A stretch of 7,809 bases of DNA from an uncultured Collinsella sp. (lineage in GTDB: Bacteria; Actinomycetota; Coriobacteriia; Coriobacteriales; Coriobacteriaceae), in NCBI GenBank assembly GCA_900556515.1, contig USPH01000054.1, positions 1 to 7,809 of the forward strand. Reading direction: 5' to 3'. Below are positions 1 to 4,694 of this stretch, in pieces (the stretch's first letter is position 1; every line of letters starts with the position of its first letter). The translations under genes and the position numbers were made by a program. The notes under the pieces are model-generated. The model was given only the letters and a program-made list of their open reading frames with translations, made no database searches and was not told the origin of the DNA.

Positions 1-687
1 ACCGGTCACCGCAAAGTGCATCACGGCGATATCGGCAAACATCTTAAAGAAGACCCCCAGGACCGCCGTGGCAATCATAGCCAGGACAAGCAGGCCAAGC
101 GAGCCAAACAGCGCAGCCTCGAGCGCATAAGAGCCGTAATACGAATACGAGCCCGCGGCGCCAATTACCACGCTCTCCACCAGCGAAAGCACTACGCCGA
201 TAACGGGAATGGCAGCGATAACCTCGAGCACGACCGAAATAACGCTCGAAAAGACTCCGAGACCAAACGACGTGGAACGCATGAGTGGACGGTCCATGCC
301 GTCATCGACCTTGAGCGAAAGATCACGGCCCCACTCGATACCAAAGCCGGAACCGCACACGCTCGCAATGCAAGCCGCCAAAAAGCCGATGGCAGCCGCA
401 ATGCCGCCAATAACGGGAATAAACAGCACGAGCACCGACACAACGCAGATTAGTGCCGGCAAAAACGCAATCTGGCACACGCGCTGCAGCACGCCCGGAG
501 TCTTGGTCATATCTTGGAACGCCTGAGCCACGCAGCCCTTGGGCGCATTCGCCACGGGCGGCTGCGGAACAAACGGCTGAGGCTGTCCCTGGGGAGCGGG
601 GTCGGTAGCACCAGCATTAGGAGCGCCGCACACACCGCAGAACTTATCGCTATCGCCCATAGGGGCGCCACACTGCGAGCAGAACAT
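1..687 (-). CDS. Zinc-ribbon membrane protein, 3' end outside window
   Basis: An open minus-strand frame begins at ATG 685-687 and stays open to base 1, giving 229 residues with the C-terminus missing. The N-terminus has two Cys pairs, CSQC at residues 3-6 and CGVC at 17-20, the pattern of a short zinc ribbon. A Pro/Gln/Ala-rich linker (about 25-50) follows. The rest has hydrophobic segments near 73-110, 142-180 and 192-218, so it is an integral membrane protein with a cytosolic zinc finger. The segment 119-140 (WGRDLSLKVDDG) is a polar loop between membrane segments. The start is supported by AAGGGA about 7 bases upstream. The overall design resembles the zinc-ribbon/DUF4013-type proteins of Actinobacteria and archaea, but I cannot confirm that family by eye. 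The function is unknown. It lies 149 bases downstream of the YitT gene on the same strand and could be separately transcribed. Confidence 0.8.
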   Translation of the reverse strand, partial: MFCSQCGAPMGDSDKFCGVCGAPNAGATDPAPQGQPQPFVPQPPVANAPKGCVAQAFQDMTKTPGVLQRVCQIAFLPALICVVSVLVLFIPVIGGIAAAIGFLAACIASVCGSGFGIEWGRDLSLKVDDGMDRPLMRSTSFGLGVFSSVISVVLEVIAAIPVIGVVLSLVESVVIGAAGSYSYYGSYALEAALFGSLGLLVLAMIATAVLGVFFKMFADIAVMHFAVTG

Positions 688-836
688 AGAATCATCCCTT
701 CGTATCTTGAACAAATCACTTGGATCGCAAACGATGTATTTAGCATCATTATTGCCCAATGTGGGGTCAAATACTCAAAGATGACCGATTTGCAAGGTAC
801 ACGGCGCCAGCAGGCGGTTCGTTGAATACGTCTGTG

Positions 837-1859
837 CTAGTTCGTTCCGCGGAAGCCCTTGCCGACGATCTCGGAGCTGTCGACGATCGTGATAAAGGCA
901 CCTGGATCGACTTCGCGCGCATAGCGGCGCAGTTGCACGGCCTCGCGACGGCTCAGCACGCTCATGATCACCGTGACGCACTTGCCCGAGAAGGCGCCGT
1001 AGCCACGGCTAATCGTAGCTGTGCGGTTGAGATGCTTGACGATAAACTCCTCGACCTTAAGGGGCTCGGAGCAAATGATCGTGCAGACCTTACGAAGGTG
1101 AATGCTCTCGATGGCCTTATCGACCACGAGCGTCTTGGCAAACAGGCCAAGTACGCAGTACAGGCCGACGCGCGAGCCATACAGGAAAGCCGCGACGGTC
1201 ACGATGCCGATATCGACCAGCAACAGGGCACGGCCGATCTCAAGCGTCGTGCGGCGTTTGAGAATCATGGCAAGGATGTCGGTGCCGCCCGTCGAGGCGC
1301 CAATGTCAAAGACAATGGCACTGCCCAGTGCCGGCAAGATGACGGCAAAACACAGGTCGAGCCACATATCGCCCGTCATCGAAACATCCGTCGGGATGAA
1401 GAGCTCAAACAGCGAGACGTAGGCCGAAAGCGCAAACGAGGCAAAGACGCTCCAAAGGATTGCCTTGCGCTCCAAAAAGATAAAGCCCAGGATGACCAGG
1501 ACCGCGTTGATAATCCACATAAAGACGCCGACGGGCAGAGTCGGGAACAGCGTGGAAAGAATGACCGACACACCCGAGGTGCCGCCGAAGGCAAAGTGAT
1601 TGGGCGTTTTGAAAGCCACGATGGCAAAGGCCGTGAGGATCAGCCCCAAATTGAGCTCGGCAAAAAAGCGCGGAAAGCCTGGCTCCTGGCTGCGCTTGCG
1701 GCCGGCGCGCTCGCCACGTTCGATATCCTCGCGACCGACAACGCGCTCCATCGGCACCACCGGAGGACGATGCACCTCCTCGGCGGCACGCGACGCCGCC
1801 TCTGCCGCAGCGGCCTCAATCGCCCATGCCTTGCTTTCGGTCTCGTGTTCGTCGGCCAT
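837..1859 (-). CDS. YitT family membrane protein with DUF2179 domain
   Basis: This encodes a 340-residue protein. Residues 1-60 are hydrophilic, charged and Ala/Glu/Arg-rich with no membrane segment. Hydrophobic helices follow near 68-86, 112-128, 134-155, 165-186 and 210-228. The loop GASTGGTDILAM (187-198) matches the Gly-rich conserved stretch of the YitT family. Residues about 250-337 form the cytosolic DUF2179 domain, recognisable by NRTATISRGYGAFSGK and by VDPGAFITIVDSSEIVGKGF close to the end. YitT proteins are widespread inner-membrane proteins whose substrate is not established; a transport role is often suggested. Most relatives are nearer 280-290 residues, so the long N-terminal extension is notable. 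The ATG is supported by GAGGGG about 7 bases upstream and no better internal start is evident. The gene follows the asp23 terminator, so it probably has its own promoter in 1860-1974, but I found no convincing -35/-10 pair. Confidence 0.93.
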   Translation of the reverse strand: MADEHETESKAWAIEAAAAEAASRAAEEVHRPPVVPMERVVGREDIERGERAGRKRSQEPGFPRFFAELNLGLILTAFAIVAFKTPNHFAFGGTSGVSVILSTLFPTLPVGVFMWIINAVLVILGFIFLERKAILWSVFASFALSAYVSLFELFIPTDVSMTGDMWLDLCFAVILPALGSAIVFDIGASTGGTDILAMILKRRTTLEIGRALLLVDIGIVTVAAFLYGSRVGLYCVLGLFAKTLVVDKAIESIHLRKVCTIICSEPLKVEEFIVKHLNRTATISRGYGAFSGKCVTVIMSVLSRREAVQLRRYAREVDPGAFITIVDSSEIVGKGFRGTN

Positions 1860-1974
1860 TACGGCAACCCCTCGTTAACAATTTGGAAACAATGCGCCCA
1901 TTAGGGTAACGCGGAACGCGAAGATTGCAACCCTTAGTTAGACGAGCGGTATGACTAGATCGAGGCTATATAGA

Positions 1975-2014
1975 AAACGGTCGACTGCGCTTTTGCTTGC
2001 GCGGTCGACCGTTT
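1975..2014 (-). terminator. Rho-independent terminator after asp23
   Basis: A 16-bp stem pairs 1975-1990 with 1999-2014, with one G-T pair, around an 8-base loop at 1991-1998. The stem contains the palindromic core GGTCGACC. Read on the minus strand it is followed by TTTTCTATA, so it ends transcripts from the amaP-DUF2273-asp23 operon. It lies about 50 bases past the asp23 stop. There is also a short T-run on the plus side, but no plus-strand gene that would use it. Confidence 0.8.
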
Positions 2015-2031
2015 GGTGTTTTCGCAGGTAA

Positions 2032-2067
2032 AACCTATCAAAACAAACCTGTCTTTTTTGGTAGGTT
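2032..2067 (+). repeat. Hairpin repeat copy A (CCTGTC-loop element)
   Basis: The arms 2032-2043 (AACCTATCAAAA) and 2056-2067 (TTTTGGTAGGTT) pair over 12 bp with one T-G pair. The loop at 2044-2055 contains CCTGTC. Read on the plus strand, this copy has the same layout and almost the same bases as copy B read on the minus strand (6898-6936). It has the same length as copy C (6978-7013), with CCTGTC at the same offset. Its right arm overlaps the last two bases (2066-2067) of the asp23 stop codon, so the element starts exactly where the gene ends. Confidence 0.75.
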
Positions 2068-2593
2068 ACTCGTGCTGGCTGGTGCGGTGCTCGTACTCCT
2101 CGGGGGTGATGACATCCTCGATGCGCAGGTTGACGCCTGCCACCTCAAGGCCGGTCATCGCGGCCAGACGCTCGGTGACGCGCGCCTTAACGTCGTCAAA
2201 GATCGCAGGCGCATAGGCACCGTACTCGATGATGACCGAGATGTTGACGACCACGCGGTTGTCGTCGGTGACCTCGACCGTCACGCCCTTGGTCAGGTTC
2301 TCGGCACCAAACTGCTCCTGCACAAAGTGCATGAGGTTGCCCTTCATGCCCAGGACGTGCGGCACCTCGCGGGTGGCCATGGCGACGATCTTCTCGATCA
2401 CGCCGTTGGAATAGGTCAGCGAGTCCTCGGACTCGTCCGCCTCCTCGTCCATCTCCTCGTTGTCCTCATCCGCATCGGACTCGGCCTCGACGAGCGCCTC
2501 GTCCTCGAGCGTTACGTCCTCCGCCTCGGCGGCGACGGCCTCATTCGCCTCGAGCTCGGTATCGGCCACATCGACCTTCGTGTTAAAAGCCAT
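2066..2593 (-). CDS. asp23: Asp23/Gls24 family envelope stress protein
   Basis: The protein has 175 residues. Residues about 59-168 form the Asp23/Gls24 domain: LTYSNGVIEKIVAMATREV, then LGMKGN, a beta-rich VTVEVTDDNRVVVNISVIIEYG, and a closing helix-strand ending NLRIEDV. The first 58 residues are an intensely acidic tail with about 26 Asp/Glu and a single Lys, probably disordered. In Staphylococcus aureus Asp23 is an abundant protein held at the membrane by AmaP, and its loss induces a cell-wall stress response. A similar membrane-bound role is inferred here from the shared operon order amaP, DUF2273, asp23. The start is secure: AAGGAGG lies 4 bases before the ATG. The gene follows the DUF2273 gene by 44 bases and is followed by a hairpin repeat and a strong terminator, which marks it as the last gene of the operon. 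No transmembrane segment is present. Confidence 0.94.
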   Translation of the reverse strand: MAFNTKVDVADTELEANEAVAAEAEDVTLEDEALVEAESDADEDNEEMDEEADESEDSLTYSNGVIEKIVAMATREVPHVLGMKGNLMHFVQEQFGAENLTKGVTVEVTDDNRVVVNISVIIEYGAYAPAIFDDVKARVTERLAAMTGLEVAGVNLRIEDVITPEEYEHRTSQHE

Positions 2594-2637
2594 GGTTCCT
2601 CCTTATGCCTGCCGCAGATGCGACAGTCGAATACATA

Positions 2638-3015
2638 TTAGCGGCCGCTAAACAGACGGCCGAAGAAGTTGACGATACCGTTCTCGCCATCGCGAATCTG
2701 GCCGATCACGGCACCGATCAGCACAAAGAATGCGATGACGAGCGTGTCCCACAGGCCCAACGTAAGTACCAGCACGGCGAGGATAAAGCCTGCCAAGGCG
2801 CCGAGCGTAGTATTGGGGTGGCGCACGGCGTAACTCCAGATAGCAGCGCCCGTACCTTTGATGAGACCCATGGCCTCGTCAAAGTCGTTGGCGGCGCTGT
2901 CGCGCTGCTCGCCGGCCTCGGGCTTGGTGTCGGTGGTCTCGCCTGCCGGCGTAGCGTTCTGGTCGATCGTCAGGCGCGGCGTGCGGGCGGTCTTGTCTTG
3001 GTTGGTATCACTCAC
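2638..3015 (-). CDS. DUF2273 small membrane protein (GTG start)
   Basis: This is a 125-residue protein read from GTG 3013-3015. Residues 1-55 are hydrophilic and probably disordered, rich in Thr, Glu and Asp. Two membrane helices follow at about 70-88 and 90-107 (LGALAGFILAVLVLTLGLWD, then TLVIAFFVLIGAVIGQI), with a basic C-terminal tail ending FFGRLFSGR. This matches the DUF2273 family, found beside amaP and asp23 in Firmicutes. Those proteins are usually only the two-helix core, so the long N-terminus is unusual. The frame is open further upstream to an ATG at 3234, but that extension is Arg/Ser/Pro-rich and lies entirely over amaP, as expected of a shadow frame. The GTG has GGAGG 6 bases upstream and overlaps the amaP stop by 8 bases (GTGAGTGA), which suggests translational coupling. 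The molecular role is unknown, probably in the AmaP/Asp23 membrane complex. Confidence 0.88.
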   Translation of the reverse strand: MSDTNQDKTARTPRLTIDQNATPAGETTDTKPEAGEQRDSAANDFDEAMGLIKGTGAAIWSYAVRHPNTTLGALAGFILAVLVLTLGLWDTLVIAFFVLIGAVIGQIRDGENGIVNFFGRLFSGR

Positions 3016-3553
3016 CGGAAACCTCCACGGTCTGGACGGTAGTCTTGGACGGCAAAAAACGGACGCGCGCGGTCGTGCCCGGCGTGCCGAGCATGGTGTC
3101 GCAGGCCTTCTCGATGCGCTGCTGCATCGAGGTGGCAAGAGCTGCAACGTCCTTATCATCGAGGGCGATGGCCTCGACCTTAAAACGAACGCGCGACTCG
3201 TCGGGGCCTTGAACGCGCGCCTCGATATGCTCAACCATCACGCGATCATCGCACTCCGCCGCGGCACGGGCGCACGAGGAAAGCGCTGCGAGCGTAACCT
3301 CGATATTGCGCTCCCCCGCCGGATGCACGCAGGACGGCTCGTGACGCGCGAACATCAGGCGGAAAAACCCGATAAGCACGCCAAGTGCCACAATGGCGGC
3401 GCACACCGTAACGATGACGCGAGGCATGGTGTCACGCAACAGCAGCATAAAGCGATACGTATACGGTCCCCAGAACTGGCAGACAAGCGTACCCAGCGCC
3501 ACGATGGCGGCGGCAAGATACACAATCGCAAGGGCTCGTTTGAGTACGCGCAC
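3008..3553 (-). CDS. amaP: AmaP-like Asp23 membrane anchor protein (GTG start)
   Basis: Read from GTG 3551-3553 this is 181 residues. It has an N-terminal basic residue cluster, two membrane helices (about 7-26 and 45-66), then a soluble alpha/beta domain (about 82-181) beginning RNIEVTLAALSS and containing an RVRFKVEAIALDDKDV stretch. Two N-terminal helices, a cytosolic domain and a position directly before DUF2273 and asp23 fit AmaP, the alkaline shock response membrane anchor. Sequence similarity in this family is low, so context carries much of the call. The frame is open to ATG 3682 and also has ATGs at 3604 and 3601. The added residues would cross a terminator and a -10 box, and the ATGs lack a good ribosome site, whereas the GTG has AAGGGAG 5 bases upstream. 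The GTG start also puts the first helix at the very N-terminus, as in relatives. Confidence 0.82.
   Translation of the reverse strand: MRVLKRALAIVYLAAAIVALGTLVCQFWGPYTYRFMLLLRDTMPRVIVTVCAAIVALGVLIGFFRLMFARHEPSCVHPAGERNIEVTLAALSSCARAAAECDDRVMVEHIEARVQGPDESRVRFKVEAIALDDKDVAALATSMQQRIEKACDTMLGTPGTTARVRFLPSKTTVQTVEVSGE
3022..3026 (-). promoter_or_regulatory. Ribosome binding site for the DUF2273 gene
   Basis: GGAGG on the minus strand lies 6 bases before GTG 3013-3015 and inside the end of amaP. It decides the GTG start over the upstream in-frame ATG at 3234 and, with the 8-base overlap, supports coupled translation from amaP. Confidence 0.75.
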
Positions 3554-3558
3554 GCGCG

Positions 3559-3565
3559 CTCCCTT
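3559..3565 (-). promoter_or_regulatory. Ribosome binding site deciding the amaP start
   Basis: AAGGGAG on the minus strand sits 5 bases before GTG 3551-3553. None of the upstream in-frame ATGs (3604, 3601, 3682) has an equally good site, and those at 3604 and 3601 overlap or touch the likely -10 box. Confidence 0.7.
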
Positions 3566-3602
3566 CAGGTTTCGGTCCACAGAATGCAAAACGATTCGCA
3601 TC

Positions 3603-3608
3603 ATTATA
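3603..3608 (-). promoter_or_regulatory. Candidate -10 box of the amaP-DUF2273-asp23 operon
   Basis: A perfect TATAAT reads on the minus strand at 3608-3603, about 50 bases before the amaP GTG. This would give a 5' leader of roughly 40 bases. It overlaps the T-run of the yebC terminator, so terminator end and promoter share bases. A -35 at 16-18 bases spacing would fall inside the terminator loop (near TACAGC) and matches the consensus poorly, so the promoter is only partly supported. Confidence 0.4.
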
Positions 3609-3611
3609 AAA

Positions 3612-3649
3612 GAGCCGGGTCCGGTGCTGTACGCACGCGGATCCGGCTC
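3612..3649 (-). terminator. Rho-independent terminator after yebC
   Basis: GAGCCGG at 3612-3618 pairs with CCGGCTC at 3643-3649. One non-Watson-Crick position (3619/3642) follows, then TCCG with CGGA (3620-3623 with 3638-3641), around a 14-base loop. On the minus strand the stem is followed directly by TTTTATAAT, a good U-tract. It lies about 70 bases past the yebC stop and separates yebC from the amaP operon. Confidence 0.8.
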
Positions 3650-3718
3650 ATCTATTCCACGAGGCTTGCATGCTCGCTTCATTATGCCCAGATATGCACG
3701 GCTTAACCCGTGTGGGCG

Positions 3719-4525
3719 CTACTCCTCCTCGAGGGCAGCGATGACCTCGTCGGTCATGTCCATGGTGCTGTAAACATCCTGGACGTCGTCGAGCTCCTCA
3801 AGACGGTCGATGAGGCGCTGGACCTTCTTGGCGTCGGTACCGGAGACCTCGGTCGGGGTAGTCGGGACCATGGTGGTCTCGGAGCCCTTGACCTGGACGC
3901 CCTGCTCCTCGAGCGCCTTGGAGACAGCCATGACGTCGTTAGCAGCGGTCCAGACGATCCACTCCTCGCCGGCGTCCTCGTAGTCCTCGCCACCGGCCTC
4001 GGCGATGGCCATCATGAACTCATCCTCGTCACCGGCAGGACCGTTGGCGATCATGGTCTCCTTCTTGGCGTTCTCGTCCAGGATCTCCTTGGCGACGACG
4101 ATCTGGCCCTTGCGCTCAAACTGGAAGGCGACGGAGCCGGAGGTGCCCAGGTTACCACCAGCGTGGGAGAAGGCGGAACGGACATCAGCGGCGGTGCGGT
4201 TGCGGTTGTCGGTCAGGCAGTCAACGTAGACGGCGACACCGGCGGGACCGTAGCCCTCGTACACGATGTTCTCGTAGACGGCGGCATCGGCACCCGAACC
4301 GAAGGCCTTGTCGATAGCGGACTTGATCTTGTCCTTGGGCATGGACTGAGCCTTGGCCTTAGCAACGGCAGCGGCGAGGCTGGCGTTGTTCTCGGGCAGC
4401 GGGTCGCCGCCGAGACGGGCAGCAACGGTGATGTTGCGGCTCAGCTTGGAGAAGAGGGCGGAACGCTTGGCGTCCTGCGCGCCCTTACGATGCTTGGTTG
4501 TGGCCCACTTAGAGTGTCCGGACAT
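3719..4525 (-). CDS. yebC: YebC/PmpR family protein
   Basis: The protein has 268 residues with the family signature at the start, MSGHSKWATTKHRKGAQDAKR, then FSKLSRNITVAARLGG (25-40). The central motif YENIVYEGYGPAGVAVYVDCLTDNRNRTAADVR (84-116) and HAGGNLGTSGSVAFQFERKG (121-140) are intact. YebC proteins were long annotated as DNA-binding regulators. Newer work links bacterial members, and the mitochondrial homologue TACO1, to ribosomes and relief of polyproline stalling, so a translational role is plausible. Family members are usually about 240-250 residues. The excess here is a segment near 147-165 (EILDENAKKETMIANGPAG) placed just before the acidic DEDEFMMAIAEAGGED stretch. The ATG is well placed, with AGGAGA 6 bases upstream. 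The gene appears to be transcribed alone, with a possible terminator from the upstream gene before it and a strong terminator after it. AT-rich stretches at 4570-4605 could hold its promoter. Confidence 0.96.
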   Translation of the reverse strand: MSGHSKWATTKHRKGAQDAKRSALFSKLSRNITVAARLGGDPLPENNASLAAAVAKAKAQSMPKDKIKSAIDKAFGSGADAAVYENIVYEGYGPAGVAVYVDCLTDNRNRTAADVRSAFSHAGGNLGTSGSVAFQFERKGQIVVAKEILDENAKKETMIANGPAGDEDEFMMAIAEAGGEDYEDAGEEWIVWTAANDVMAVSKALEEQGVQVKGSETTMVPTTPTEVSGTDAKKVQRLIDRLEELDDVQDVYSTMDMTDEVIAALEEE

Positions 4526-4631
4526 ACGTGTCTCCTATCGGTTTCGACCTAAAGCCCAGCGCAGATGCTCGGGCAATATAAACAAACGTCGTTATGATAT
4601 ACCTACTGGCCTGCGAGATAAACCCCAAAAT

Positions 4632-4658
4632 GAAGGCGTCGTGATGACGCAACCCTTC
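4632..4658 (-). terminator. Possible terminator after the DUF6020 gene
   Basis: GCGTC (4636-4640) pairs with GACGC (4646-4650) around a 5-base loop. An outer GAAG/CTTC pair (4632-4635 with 4655-4658) closes over a 4-base bulge. On the minus strand it is followed by ATTTTGGGG, only a short T-run. It lies about 37 bases past the stop at 4695. The stem is short and interrupted, so the call is weak. Confidence 0.35.
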
Positions 4659-4694
4659 TACGCAAAGCAACCTGCCCCCTTCGCACCGGTTTGG

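Noticed and set aside
16..453. Plus-strand frames at the left end
   Set aside because: They are shadows of the zinc-ribbon membrane protein, whose minus-strand frame has clear Cys pairs, membrane helices and a ribosome site.
759..1904. A 381-codon plus-strand open frame
   Set aside because: It lies antisense to the YitT gene, is full of Asp/Arg/Lys/His with no domain or ribosome site, and is typical of the shadow frames in GC-rich coding DNA.
1895..1945. Weak inverted bases (GGGT/ACCC with CGCG pairs) upstream of the YitT gene
   Set aside because: The arms are not symmetric and there is no T-run or clear operator; it is not distinguishable from chance.
2420..2480. TCC/CTC-rich tandem pattern
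   Set aside because: It simply encodes the acidic Asp/Glu tail of Asp23 on the minus strand; it is not a separate repeat element.
1997..2641. A 214-codon plus-strand frame
   Set aside because: It is antisense to asp23; its His/Leu/Asp-rich composition is the reverse reading of an acidic coding region, and it starts within the terminator stem.
3710..4552. A 280-codon plus-strand frame rich in Leu, Gly, Val and Asp
   Set aside because: It is exactly antisense to yebC, is low-complexity in composition and matches no family; yebC on the other strand is certain.
4669..4693. Possible degenerate fourth copy of the hairpin repeat next to the DUF6020 stop
   Set aside because: It shares AACCTGCC and a C-rich stretch with copy B, but I could not find a matching stem or the CCTGTC core, so the likeness may be chance.
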